Assembly (NCBI GenBank): GCA_905216215.1
Contig: CAJMSZ010000005.1
Location: 7,770-71,769, forward strand
DNA length: 64,000 nt
Direction: 5' to 3'
From: an uncultured bacterium
GTDB lineage: Bacteria > Bacillota > Clostridia > Lachnospirales > Lachnospiraceae
Shown: piece by piece, positions 9,106 to 17,067 of the stretch
How the letters are laid out: the number at the start of each line of letters is the position of its first letter
Position numbering within the stretch: the stretch's first letter is position 1
Notes under the pieces: model-generated
Told to the model about the DNA's origin: nothing
Seen by the model: the letters and a program-made list of their open reading frames with translations, nothing else
Databases searched by the model: none
Translations under genes and position numbers: made by a program

Positions 9106-9894
9106 ATGGAGGAGAAGAAAAAGCCAAGCAAAAGAACGATACGACGAGGAATTGCAGTGATGGTGATTCTTTTGGTAATGCTGGTCTGCATCCTTATGAT
9201 AACTCTTCTTCTTGTATTTCAGATACGCAAGATAAAGGTAAAAGGAAACACCTATCTTACTTCCGGAGAGATACAGAACTGGATAGAACAGGACGATGCA
9301 TTTGGAAATTCACTTTATCTGATGTATAAAGTTCACTTTACAGATTTTGAGTTACTTCCTACCATGGAAGATGCGAAAATCAAGATGGTGAATCCGTGGA
9401 CCATTCAGGTTGATGTTACAGAAAAGAAGGCAGTTGGTTATATTGTCATGCCGGACGAAGAGTGTGTGTATTTTGATGAGGAGGGACGGGTGCTTGCCAA
9501 GACCACAGAATGGCGGGATAATGTTCCAAGAGTGGATGGAATCAGCTTGAGTGAGGTGACTCTTTATGAGGAACTTCCAGTGAGCAAAGAAAATAAAAAA
9601 GCATTCAAAAGTCTGTTGGAAATCAGTAGCACTCTTACAAAATACGAATTAGTTCCGACGAGCCTTTCTGTGGTAGATTCAGAAGTATATCTGTATTTTG
9701 GAAATCAATGTGTGATTCTGGGACATGAAAACATTGAAAACAGGATTGCACAGATTACACCGATTCTGGAAAAACTTGGAGACCAGAAGGGAACACTTCA
9801 TCTGGAAGATTATGATAAGAATAATACAACAATAAGCTTTGAAAAGGACTTTCTGCCTTCTGATGAGGAGAATAGTACAGAAAATGCGGAATAA
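9106..9894 (+). CDS. divIB: DivIB/FtsQ-like division protein with POTRA domain
   Basis: A bitopic protein of 262 residues with a basic cytoplasmic N-terminus, one membrane segment at about 18-43, then a POTRA-like domain beginning RKIKVKGNTYLTSGEIQNW. A beta domain and an acidic tail follow. DivIB/FtsQ bridges FtsL-DivIC to the septal synthase. An AAGGGGG SD lies 9-10 bases before the ATG at 9106. It is the last gene before the ftsZ promoter. murG, murB and ftsA, which adjoin divIB in many Firmicutes, are absent. Confidence 0.9.
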   Translation: MEEKKKPSKRTIRRGIAVMVILLVMLVCILMITLLLVFQIRKIKVKGNTYLTSGEIQNWIEQDDAFGNSLYLMYKVHFTDFELLPTMEDAKIKMVNPWTIQVDVTEKKAVGYIVMPDEECVYFDEEGRVLAKTTEWRDNVPRVDGISLSEVTLYEELPVSKENKKAFKSLLEISSTLTKYELVPTSLSVVDSEVYLYFGNQCVILGHENIENRIAQITPILEKLGDQKGTLHLEDYDKNNTTISFEKDFLPSDEENSTENAE

Positions 9895-9939
9895 GCTGTT
9901 TGAAATGGCGAAAAAAATAAGAAAATATATAAAATTCTA

Positions 9940-9968
9940 TTGAAATTTGAAGAGAAAAAATATATTAT
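9940..9968 (+). promoter_or_regulatory. Predicted sigma-A promoter upstream of ftsZ
   Basis: TTGAAA (9940-9945), a 17-bp spacer and TATTAT (9963-9968) form a good vegetative promoter in the AT-rich 140-bp gap between divIB and ftsZ. It would let FtsZ be expressed independently of the upstream dcw operon. A second TATAAT-like box at 9990-9997 has no matching -35. Confidence 0.6.
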
Positions 9969-10034
9969 AAGGTTATATATAGCCTAGTATATAATCAGTG
10001 GAGTATAAATGAAGCAACGAAGGAGGAGAAACTC

Positions 10035-11228
10035 TTGTTAGAAATTAAAACAAATGAATCAGAAGCAGCAGCGAAAATAATAGTAATTGGTGTTGGCGGC
10101 GGTGGAAATAACGCTGTAAACCGTATGATTGATGAGCAGATTGCCGGTGTTGAATTTATTGCAATCAACACAGATAAACAGGCACTTCAGCTCTGTAAAG
10201 CTCCAACTTTAATGCAGATTGGGGATAAGCTTACCAAAGGACTTGGAGCGGGAGCCAAGCCGGAGATTGGTGAAAAGGCAGCCGAAGAAAGTGCAGAAGA
10301 GATTTCCGCAGCACTGAAAGGTGCAGATATGGTATTTGTAACCTGTGGAATGGGTGGTGGAACCGGTACAGGTGCTACTCCGATTGTGGCTCGTATTGCA
10401 AAAGAACAGGGGGCACTTACTGTTGGTGTTGTTACAAAGCCTTTTCGCTTTGAATCAAAGACACGTATGAACAATGCCCTGCAGGGAATTGAAAAATTAA
10501 AAGAAAATGTTGACACACTTATCGTTATTCCGAATGATAAGCTGCTTGAAATTGTAGATAGACGAACAACAATGCCTGAGGCACTTAAGAAAGCTGATGA
10601 AGTTCTTCAGCAGGGTATTCAGGGTATTACAGACCTGATTAACGTTCCATCATTAATCAACCTGGATTTTGCCGATGTTCAGACGGTAATGACAGATAAG
10701 GGAATTGCTCATATCGGTATTGGACAAGGCAAGGGCGATGACAAGGCTCTGGAAGCTGTTAAGCAGGCTGTTGCCAGTCCACTTCTTGAGACAACGATTG
10801 CAGGGGCATCACATGTTATCATCAATATTTCCGGTGATATTACACTTATGGATGCAAGTGATGCGGCAGAGTATGTGCAGGATCTTGCAGGAGAAGATGC
10901 AAATATCATCTTCGGTGCAATGTACGATGACTCTAAGGCAGATGAAGCTACCATTACTGTAATTGCAACAGGACTTCACAGTGTAGGTGGAACAGCTTCT
11001 AAGCTTCAGTCAAGACTGGAACATAAGGCAAGCATGTTAGCGGGTGCAGGACAGCTTAACAATACACAGAATCTTACAAGACCAGAGTTCAATACATCTC
11101 CAGAGAGACCGGCTTATGGTGCAAGAACACAGCAGACTTCAGATATGCCACAGCTCCAGACACCAAGAACACCTGTAAGTAATGTAAAAGAGCAGTCTAT
11201 TAAGATTCCAGATTTCTTTAAGAAATAA
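10035..11228 (+). CDS. ftsZ: Cell division GTPase FtsZ
   Basis: Tubulin homologue that polymerises into the Z ring. It shows the [13 protein letters not shown] nucleotide-binding loop at about residues 18-30, the tubulin signature GGGTGTGA at about 107-114, and the [14 protein letters not shown] segment. After a variable linker, the conserved C-terminal peptide KIPDFFKK, which binds membrane tethers such as FtsA or SepF, is at the end. The start is TTG at 10035 with a strong AGGAGGAG SD (10020-10028). The length of 397 is typical. No ftsA is adjacent, so the tether is elsewhere in the genome. A strong terminator follows. Confidence 0.99.
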   Translation: MLEIKTNESEAAAKIIVIGVGGGGNNAVNRMIDEQIAGVEFIAINTDKQALQLCKAPTLMQIGDKLTKGLGAGAKPEIGEKAAEESAEEISAALKGADMVFVTCGMGGGTGTGATPIVARIAKEQGALTVGVVTKPFRFESKTRMNNALQGIEKLKENVDTLIVIPNDKLLEIVDRRTTMPEALKKADEVLQQGIQGITDLINVPSLINLDFADVQTVMTDKGIAHIGIGQGKGDDKALEAVKQAVASPLLETTIAGASHVIINISGDITLMDASDAAEYVQDLAGEDANIIFGAMYDDSKADEATITVIATGLHSVGGTASKLQSRLEHKASMLAGAGQLNNTQNLTRPEFNTSPERPAYGARTQQTSDMPQLQTPRTPVSNVKEQSIKIPDFFKK

Positions 11229-11269
11229 GGTTTTGGAATAAAAGTAGAAATATAATAATATTGTAAGTA

Positions 11270-11302
11270 AAAGAGACATGTCATGATGACATGTCTCTTT
11301 TT
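11270..11302 (+). terminator. Intrinsic terminator after ftsZ
   Basis: AAAGAGACATGTCA (11270-11283) and TGACATGTCTCTTT (11287-11300) form a perfect 14-bp stem with a 3-nt loop and T-rich 3' side. It closes the dcw transcription unit and isolates the sporulation genes downstream. Confidence 0.92.
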
Positions 11303-11340
11303 GGTTTAACAGGAAATTGCGATGGAGCTTCCTACCTCAT

Positions 11341-11407
11341 TGTCGAATGAATCCACGAATTCGACAACGACTTTTGACAAAAATTGAGAGAGGGGTACGT
11401 TTATAAT
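11341..11407 (+). promoter_or_regulatory. Spo0A-type spoIIG promoter with two 0A boxes and a 22-bp spacer
   Basis: Two Spo0A-box cores are visible: TGTCGAA at 11341-11347 and its inverse TTCGACA at 11360-11366. Downstream are a perfect TTGACA (11374-11379) and a perfect TATAAT (11402-11407), separated by 22 bp instead of 17. The B. subtilis spoIIG promoter is known for the same feature, consensus-like boxes 22 bp apart that work only when phosphorylated Spo0A binds. The gap between ftsZ and spoIIGA (234 bp) is thus accounted for by a terminator and this promoter. Confidence 0.85.
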
Positions 11408-11462
11408 AGGACTTACTTAAGTACCAAATCGATTTAGTGGCTGAAGAGGAAGAAGGAATTAT

Positions 11463-12254
11463 ATGCAATATGAATTGTATATAGACGTATTTTTTCTGGA
11501 AAATTTTATGATGGATTCTATAGTGCTTATGGCTGTAAAGCGGAGCATACATAAACAGGCTTCAGAAGGCAGGATATGCATAGGAGCTTTGACAGGAGCA
11601 TTCCTTACTTGCTTGATAGTGGTAATACCACTATCAAATGCAGGAAAACTTGCAGTATCACATACTATAATTAACAGTATAATGTTGATTATAGGTCTTC
11701 AAATTAGAAAAATAAAGGATTATATTAATGGAATTATTTCTTTATATATATTTAGTTTTCTAATTGGGGGAATTATTTCTTGCATAGAAAATATGGCGGA
11801 AGGATATCTGAAGGCAGGAAGTCTGTTTTGGGGAATTGCAGTATGCAGTTATTTCGTATTTCGGAAGATACTGGACTATCTGGAAATCATATTTAAATTA
11901 CCAACACAATATTGTCAGGTTGTACTTACTTTAAAAGGAAGGTCTTGCACCGTAGAAGCATTGATTGACAGTGGAAATAATTTGAACGATAGCATTACAG
12001 GAAAACCGATACATATTATTACATCTAAAACAATAAAAAAATTAACCGATGTAAATGAAACACAAAAAATACGTTATGTTCCTTACCATACGATTCAAGA
12101 AGAAGAAAGCGTTCTTCCGGTTATCAGACTGGATAAAATGCAGATTCTCGGGGAAAAAGCAAAAATAGTGAGTAATCCCGTTATCGGCATTTCATCTAAG
12201 GATGAATTCGAAGGCGGAAAATTTGAAATGATATTAAATCCAGAGGATTGTTGA
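11463..12254 (+). CDS. spoIIGA: Sporulation sigma-E factor-processing peptidase SpoIIGA
   Basis: Membrane-embedded aspartic protease that activates pro-sigma-E in the mother cell after a forespore signal. The N-terminal half holds about five membrane segments; the C-terminal half contains the aspartic protease motif D169-S170-G171-N in [12 protein letters not shown]. It begins [18 protein letters not shown], typical of the family. Its length of 263 is slightly shorter than B. subtilis SpoIIGA (309). It is followed immediately by its substrate gene sigE, and preceded by the Spo0A-type promoter. Confidence 0.95.
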   Translation: MQYELYIDVFFLENFMMDSIVLMAVKRSIHKQASEGRICIGALTGAFLTCLIVVIPLSNAGKLAVSHTIINSIMLIIGLQIRKIKDYINGIISLYIFSFLIGGIISCIENMAEGYLKAGSLFWGIAVCSYFVFRKILDYLEIIFKLPTQYCQVVLTLKGRSCTVEALIDSGNNLNDSITGKPIHIITSKTIKKLTDVNETQKIRYVPYHTIQEEESVLPVIRLDKMQILGEKAKIVSNPVIGISSKDEFEGGKFEMILNPEDC

Positions 12255-12261
12255 GGAGGAA

Positions 12262-12999
12262 ATGATGATGATAAAAGTAGCAGTACCAAATCAGTTTAAG
12301 ATGCGGATTACAGTACCCTTTCGCACGATTTTATTTCCCGATAAGCAGGAAATTCACTACATTGGTGGAACAGATGTATTACCACCTCCACTGGAAACAG
12401 AAAAAGAGAATGAGATGATCATGTGGCTCGGGACGGAAAAGGAGGAAAGAGCCAGAAAAATATTGATTGAGCATAATTTACGATTGGTTGTGTATATAGC
12501 AAAAAAATTTGATAATACAGGAGTAGGAATCGAGGATTTAATCTCTATCGGAACCATTGGATTGATTAAGGCCATTAATACATTTAAGGCAGATAAAAAT
12601 ATTAAATTAGCAACTTATGCGTCCCGATGTATTGAAAATGAAATTTTGATGTATCTGAGGCGGAACAGTAAGACAAAGATGGAAGTTTCTATTGATGAGC
12701 CGCTTAACGTAGACTGGGACGGAAATGAATTATTGTTATCAGATATTCTGGGTACAGAAGAAGACGCGGTATCGAAGGACATGGAGACAGAGGCAGAACG
12801 AAAGGTGTTACATAGAGCGGTTAACCGATTGCCGGGAAGGGAAAGGATGATTGTGAAAATGCGTTTCGGAATCGGCACACCGGATGGTGAAGAAAAAACG
12901 CAGAAAGAAGTGGCAGATATGCTTGGAATTTCCCAGTCTTATATTTCCAGACTGGAAAAGAAAATTATGCAGCGCCTGAAAAAAGAAATAGATCGTTAA
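12262..12999 (+). CDS. sigE: RNA polymerase sigma-E factor, mother-cell specific (pro-sigma-E)
   Basis: Sigma-70 family factor for early mother-cell transcription. A short N-terminal pro-sequence is followed by [13 protein letters not shown], which matches the processing region of pro-sigma-E (cleaved by SpoIIGA). Region 2 ([30 protein letters not shown]) and region 4 with a helix-turn-helix ([22 protein letters not shown]) are intact. Three consecutive ATG codons at 12262, 12265 and 12268 follow the GAGGAGG SD, so the exact start is uncertain by two residues. The stop codon lies inside a hairpin shared with the convergent gene. Confidence 0.97.
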   Translation: MMMIKVAVPNQFKMRITVPFRTILFPDKQEIHYIGGTDVLPPPLETEKENEMIMWLGTEKEERARKILIEHNLRLVVYIAKKFDNTGVGIEDLISIGTIGLIKAINTFKADKNIKLATYASRCIENEILMYLRRNSKTKMEVSIDEPLNVDWDGNELLLSDILGTEEDAVSKDMETEAERKVLHRAVNRLPGRERMIVKMRFGIGTPDGEEKTQKEVADMLGISQSYISRLEKKIMQRLKKEIDR

Positions 13000-13019
13000 G
13001 GAGAAACTCCTTAACGATC
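12991..13019. terminator. Hairpin shared by convergent sigE and beta-CASP gene, covering both stop codons
   Basis: GATCGTTAAGGAG (12991-13003) and CTCCTTAACGATC (13007-13019) make a perfect 13-bp stem with an AAA loop. The TAA of sigE (12997-12999) lies in one arm and the TAA of the minus-strand gene (13013-13011) in the other. Only the minus-strand transcript has a following U-rich stretch (from TGAAAAAAGAAATA on the + strand), so it is a better terminator for that gene than for sigE. Confidence 0.75.
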
Positions 13020-14618
13020 CCACTTATCTGCAAGATTTTGAATCTGAGATTCAAATTTTGCCAAATCTTTATTTGCCAGACCTTCGTTTTTCAAAGCAAC
13101 ATCCATCAGATGTTTGGCAGCGGCAACCACACGGTTAAATGCTGTATTGGCACGAATACGTGCAGGCTTTTCAACAGCGCGTTTCTGAATACGAATGCCT
13201 GGATTTAAAATAGTATCTGTCTTCAAATCGACGCATCCACCGGAAAACGGTGCAAATGCAGGAATTCCAAAATGGTCCGTGACCGTTTGGGCAAATTCTT
13301 CTGTTACAGTGTCTTCCCCATGTACAACAAACACATGGGAAGGCTTTTTCTTAAAACCATCAATCCAGTTCAAAAGTCCATTCATATCAGCGTGGCCACT
13401 GATGCCGGCTAAAATGGCAATATGTGCATTGACTTCGATGTTTTCACCGAAAAGCTTTACCGAATCAGCGCCGTCCACCAATTTGCGACCAAGGGTACCT
13501 TCTGCCTGATAACCAACGAAAAGGATGGTACATTCTCTGCGCCACAGATTGTGCTTTAAATGGTGACGGATTCGTCCGGCTTCGCACATGCCGGAGGCAG
13601 CAAGGATGACCTTCGGTGTCTCGTTGAAATTAATCATTTTGGAATCTTCACTTGTGACGGAAGTTTTCAGTCCCGGAAATACCAGTGGGTTAATTCCCTG
13701 TTCAATGAGAGCTGTTGCATCTTCATCAAAGCAGGAGCGGGTATTTTTTTGGAATACACGAGTTGCCTCTATGGCAAGAGGACTGTCAACATATACCTCA
13801 AAGCCAGAATATTCCGGTAAGAGGTTCTGCTCTTTAATCTGACGGAAGAAATAGAGTAACTCTTGGGTTCTTCCTACTGCAAAGGAAGGAATTACAACAT
13901 TTCCCTGACGGGCAAAAGTCTCACGCAGTATCTTAACCAGTTCCCCGATATAATCAGGACGTATTGCGGAATGCGTCCGGTTTCCGTAAGTGGATTCAAT
14001 GACGAGATAATCGGTTTCATCTACGAATTTTGGGTCTTTGATGATTGGCTGATTGGTATTACCTACATCACCGGAGAAAACGATTTTCTTTTCTATTCCG
14101 TCTTCGCAGATCCAAATTTCGATGCACGCAGAGCCAAGTAAGTGCCCAATATCGGTAAAACGCACATCCACGCCTTCACATAAAGTAATACGCTGTCCAT
14201 AGTCTACAGGAGCAAGTAGTGCAATGGCAGCTTCGGCATCCTCCATGACATAGAGAGGCTCATACAATTCACCACCGGAACGGCGGGCTTTTCTATTGCG
14301 CCATTCGGCCTCAGCTTCCTGAATGTGTGCACTGTCACGAAGCATAATGCTACAAAGGTCTGTAGTGGCAAACGTGGTCACAATCTCACCGCGAAAACCA
14401 TTTTTTGCAAGTAATGGAAGATTGCCTGAATGGTCGATGTGGGCATGGGTAAGTAATACATAATCAATGTCGGAGGGCGGAATGGGAATTTCCTGATTCT
14501 CATACAAATCAGGGCCTTGTTCCATTCCACAGTCAATCAGAATCTTTTTTCCACAGACTTCCAGAAAATGGCAGCTTCCTGTTACTTCATGAGCAGCACC
14601 TATAAAAGTCAGTTTCAT
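13011..14618 (-). CDS. Metallo-beta-lactamase/beta-CASP fold nuclease (YSH1-like RNase)
   Basis: A 535-residue protein with the zinc-binding motif HAHIDHSGNLP near the N-terminus, a second metal-site GHLLGSACIEIW, the beta-CASP middle domain (SFAVGRTQELLYFF), and C-terminal motifs ASGMCEAGRIRHHLKH and GISGHADMNGLLNWI with the final His in VVHGEDT. This is the CPSF73-like RNA nuclease family. I start at the ATG at 14618, which follows a GGGAGAT SD; an in-frame upstream ATG would add 16 basic residues without support. It is inserted in reverse orientation between sigE and sigG, which are adjacent in B. subtilis. Substrate unknown. Confidence 0.9.
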   Translation of the reverse strand: MKLTFIGAAHEVTGSCHFLEVCGKKILIDCGMEQGPDLYENQEIPIPPSDIDYVLLTHAHIDHSGNLPLLAKNGFRGEIVTTFATTDLCSIMLRDSAHIQEAEAEWRNRKARRSGGELYEPLYVMEDAEAAIALLAPVDYGQRITLCEGVDVRFTDIGHLLGSACIEIWICEDGIEKKIVFSGDVGNTNQPIIKDPKFVDETDYLVIESTYGNRTHSAIRPDYIGELVKILRETFARQGNVVIPSFAVGRTQELLYFFRQIKEQNLLPEYSGFEVYVDSPLAIEATRVFQKNTRSCFDEDATALIEQGINPLVFPGLKTSVTSEDSKMINFNETPKVILAASGMCEAGRIRHHLKHNLWRRECTILFVGYQAEGTLGRKLVDGADSVKLFGENIEVNAHIAILAGISGHADMNGLLNWIDGFKKKPSHVFVVHGEDTVTEEFAQTVTDHFGIPAFAPFSGGCVDLKTDTILNPGIRIQKRAVEKPARIRANTAFNRVVAAAKHLMDVALKNEGLANKDLAKFESQIQNLADKWDR

Positions 14619-14715
14619 CGTGTCATCTCCCTTTTCCCTTTTTGCTTTCATTATACTATATTTCACAACAAAATGCTGTCAAGGGGTTAAAATTTTATAA
14701 TTTGTTAACAAAATT

Positions 14716-14745
14716 GCATAATCAAAAGGCATTTGGAAAAAATTT
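14716..14745 (+). promoter_or_regulatory. Candidate sigma-F-type promoter for sigG
   Basis: GCATA (14716-14720), 15 bp, then GAAAAAATTT (14736-14745) fit the general sigma-F pattern (GYATA, 15 bp, GGnnAnAHTR) with a mismatch in the -10 element. In B. subtilis sigG is transcribed by sigma-F, so the position makes sense. The match is imperfect and the region is AT-rich. Confidence 0.45.
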
Positions 14746-14774
14746 TACTAGCAAATGCAACAGGAGGCTTAAAC

Positions 14775-15557
14775 ATGGCAGTAAATAAGGTTGAGATATG
14801 TGGTGTTAATACTTCAAAATTACCACTCCTGAGGGAAGAGGAGAAGCAGAAATTGTTTCTTCAGATTCAGCAGGGAGACAAAGAAGCAAAGGAAGAATAT
14901 ATCAAAGGAAATTTAAGGCTGGTTTTAAGTGTGATGAAGCGGTTTTACACTGCTGATGAGAATCCGGATGATTTGTTTCAAATAGGTTGTGTGGGACTTA
15001 TAAAAGCAATCAATAACTTTAATCCGGAAATGGAGGTGAAGTTTTCAACCTATGCGGTTCCTATGATTGTAGGGGAAATCAGACGTTTCTTGAGGGATAA
15101 TAATTCTATCCGGGTCAGTCGTTCTTTAAAAGACACAGCCTACAAGGCAATTTATGCAAAAGAAATGTATCGAAAAAAATATTTAAAAGAACCGACAATT
15201 GAAGAAATTGCGGAAGAAATTGGGATAGAAAAAGAAGACATTGTCTATGCGCTGGACGCAATACAAAGTCCTATGAGTCTTCAGGAACCGGTTTACAATG
15301 ATAGTGGAGATGCGGTTTATGTCATGGATCAGGTAAGTGATAAGAAAAATAAAGAGGATACATGGGTAGAGAACCTTTCTTTACAGGCAGCCATGGATAT
15401 GCTTGAAGAACGGGAACGGTATATTATAAAACTGCGATTTTTTGAGGGAAAGACACAGATGGAAGTAGCAGACGAAATTCAGATATCTCAGGCACAGGTG
15501 AGTCGTCTGGAGAAAAATGCCCTCAAAGAAATGAGACAGTATCTTGGAGAAACATAA
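14775..15557 (+). CDS. sigG: RNA polymerase sigma-G factor, late forespore
   Basis: Sigma factor for late forespore genes. The N-terminus NKVEICGVNTSKLPLL is nearly diagnostic for sigma-G. Regions 2 (LRLVLSVMKRFYTADENPDDLFQIGCVGLIKAI is split across helices here), 3 and 4 (TQMEVADEIQISQAQVSRLEKN) are intact over 260 residues. The ATG at 14775 follows AGGAGG (14762-14767); the frame is open upstream but lacks an SD there. A monocistronic arrangement is likely, with a possible sigma-F promoter at 14716-14745. Confidence 0.97.
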   Translation: MAVNKVEICGVNTSKLPLLREEEKQKLFLQIQQGDKEAKEEYIKGNLRLVLSVMKRFYTADENPDDLFQIGCVGLIKAINNFNPEMEVKFSTYAVPMIVGEIRRFLRDNNSIRVSRSLKDTAYKAIYAKEMYRKKYLKEPTIEEIAEEIGIEKEDIVYALDAIQSPMSLQEPVYNDSGDAVYVMDQVSDKKNKEDTWVENLSLQAAMDMLEERERYIIKLRFFEGKTQMEVADEIQISQAQVSRLEKNALKEMRQYLGET

Positions 15558-15643
15558 ATTTTGGTTGAAATTTCCTCCGCTTCATACTATGATAATTGAT
15601 AGATAAAACTACTGAATACGATGTGGCGAGGGAGGAACGCAAT

Positions 15644-15907
15644 ATGTATGAATATGAAGAAGCATGCCTGCGTACATTCTTAAGGAATCAAGGGCAATTG
15701 TTTGATGAACCAGTAGCAGAGACTTTGGAGGAGGCAGAAGCTTTTTTGGAAGACTGTATGGCAGTTGTAGTGGATTCTGTAAAAGAAGTAAGAGAATATT
15801 TTGAAGAGAACGGCGCTGATGTGGATGGAATGAGTGATGAAGAACTGGAAGAAGCATCAGAAGTATTTGCATTAGAGAATGGACAGTATCTAATCGTAGA
15901 AGGCTAA
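15644..15907 (+). CDS. Small acidic protein of unknown function
   Basis: An 87-residue cytoplasmic protein starting at the ATG at 15644 after a GGAGG SD. It is strongly acidic and helical (runs such as EEAEAFLEDC, DGMSDEELEEASEVF) with no signal peptide, membrane segment or recognised motif. It lies 86 bp after sigG and ends at its own terminator, so it may be read through from sigG or have its own promoter in the short gap. I do not recognise the family. It could be a small sporulation-linked or regulatory protein, but position is the only hint. Confidence 0.7.
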   Translation: MYEYEEACLRTFLRNQGQLFDEPVAETLEEAEAFLEDCMAVVVDSVKEVREYFEENGADVDGMSDEELEEASEVFALENGQYLIVEG

Positions 15908-15917
15908 TAGAAGTCGA

Positions 15918-15945
15918 AAAGTCGTAGTGGAAACTACGACTTTTT
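15918..15945. terminator. Bidirectional intrinsic terminator
   Basis: AAAGTCGTAGT (15918-15928) and ACTACGACTTT (15933-15943) form an 11-bp stem with a GGAA tetraloop, followed by TTTTT on the + strand. The minus-strand gene's stop codon (TAG at 15936-15934) lies in the stem, so it serves both convergent genes. Confidence 0.9.
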
Positions 15946-16377
15946 CCTTGTCGCAGAAGCCTTATCCAGCGCATCCACAATGGCGTTGATAAGCAGACGG
16001 GAAGTATAAGGGGTATCATCGGACAGAGTGATGTTATCCAAAGACTGGGTGGTGCAAATCTGTTCGGCAATATTTTCCAATGTAGGCTGTAGCAGAGGGT
16101 ACATGGCGGTTACAGATTCATCCAGATTCTGAAGGCGGATGGACTGGACTTTTTCAGAATCCACGACCACCTCTACAGCCAGATTGGTGTTATTTAATTT
16201 GATTGCAGAAGTGTAAATTCCAGGTGTATATACCTGTGCGTTTGTTTCCTGCTCCTGATTTTTGGAGGAAAACATAAAGAAAAAGAGGATGACAAGCAGA
16301 AGCACAAGTACAGAGATAATGATGGTGTAAATAATTTCTTTCATATGAAGTACAACAATTTTTGTTTTTGAACTCAT
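15934..16377 (-). CDS. Membrane-anchored protein with FMN-binding-like domain
   Basis: A 147-residue protein with one N-terminal membrane segment (about 14-36) and an extracytoplasmic domain. That domain (YTPGIYTSAIKLNNTNLAVEV, then a VQSIRLQN strand and a helix) resembles the small FMN-binding fold of RnfG/NqrC-like proteins, where a 'G-x-Y' strand starts the domain. No covalent-flavin Ser/Thr motif (SGAT type) is evident, so flavin binding is uncertain. The ATG at 16377 has a strong AGGAGG SD. It is divergent from pth, with only about 100 bp between them. Confidence 0.65.
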   Translation of the reverse strand: MSSKTKIVVLHMKEIIYTIIISVLVLLLVILFFFMFSSKNQEQETNAQVYTPGIYTSAIKLNNTNLAVEVVVDSEKVQSIRLQNLDESVTAMYPLLQPTLENIAEQICTTQSLDNITLSDDTPYTSRLLINAIVDALDKASATRKKS

Positions 16378-16478
16378 GGAAACCTCCTGGAAGTGTAAAT
16401 GATAAGCAGCATACTCTGCTTACAACAATATATGAGGCGCAGAAAAGATTTATTCAGAAAACAAGAAAGGTGAAAAAG

Positions 16479-17054
16479 ATGTATATAATCGTAGGACTTG
16501 GTAATCCGGATAAGCAGTATGAAGGGACGAGACACAATGTGGGATTTGATGTGATAGATAAGCTGGCGGAGAAATATAATATTTCCGTAGATACAAAAAA
16601 ACACAGGGCATATATCGGAAAAGGCGTGATAGAAGGGCAGAAGGTAATCCTGGCAAAGCCACAGACTTATATGAATCTGAGTGGAGAGAGTGTATTCAGT
16701 ATGACTGATTATTACAAGATAGCACCGGAAGAAGAGCTTCTGGTTGTTTATGACGATATCAGTCTGGATGTAGGACAGCTTCGGATACGGAAAAAAGGAA
16801 GTGCTGGTGGACATAACGGAATTAAGAACATCATTGCACACTTGGGGACCATGGAGTTCCCAAGGATTAAAGTAGGTGTGGGAGAGAAACCGAAAGGGTA
16901 TGATTTGGCCGATTATGTACTTGGTAAATTTTCCAAGGGAGAACGGGAACTGATGGAGGAAGGCTATCAGAATGCAGTAGAAGCAGTGGCAGCCATTGTC
17001 CAAGGGAATATGGAACAGGCGATGAATCAGTATAATAAGAAAAAGAAAGAATAG
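16479..17054 (+). CDS. pth: Peptidyl-tRNA hydrolase
   Basis: Recycles peptidyl-tRNA released during translation. Catalytic residues are in place: the GLGNPDKQY Asn, His19 in TRHNVGFD, and Asp in VVYDDISLDVG; GSAGGHNGIKNI is also conserved. The start MYIIVGLGNP at 16479 gives the normal length of 191 residues; the upstream open frame is discarded because it lacks family similarity. pth-mfd spacing is 13 bp, the common Firmicutes order. A short inverted repeat (TAAGCAG 16403-16409, CTGCTTA 16416-16422) lies in the divergent intergenic region. Confidence 0.98.
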   Translation: MYIIVGLGNPDKQYEGTRHNVGFDVIDKLAEKYNISVDTKKHRAYIGKGVIEGQKVILAKPQTYMNLSGESVFSMTDYYKIAPEEELLVVYDDISLDVGQLRIRKKGSAGGHNGIKNIIAHLGTMEFPRIKVGVGEKPKGYDLADYVLGKFSKGERELMEEGYQNAVEAVAAIVQGNMEQAMNQYNKKKKE

Positions 17055-17067
17055 GATGTGATAGACA

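Noticed and set aside
15609..16070. 153-codon open frame on the - strand across the small acidic gene and the terminator
   Set aside because: It crosses a strong bidirectional terminator, is Leu/Pro/Ser-rich without family features and conflicts with two better-supported genes.
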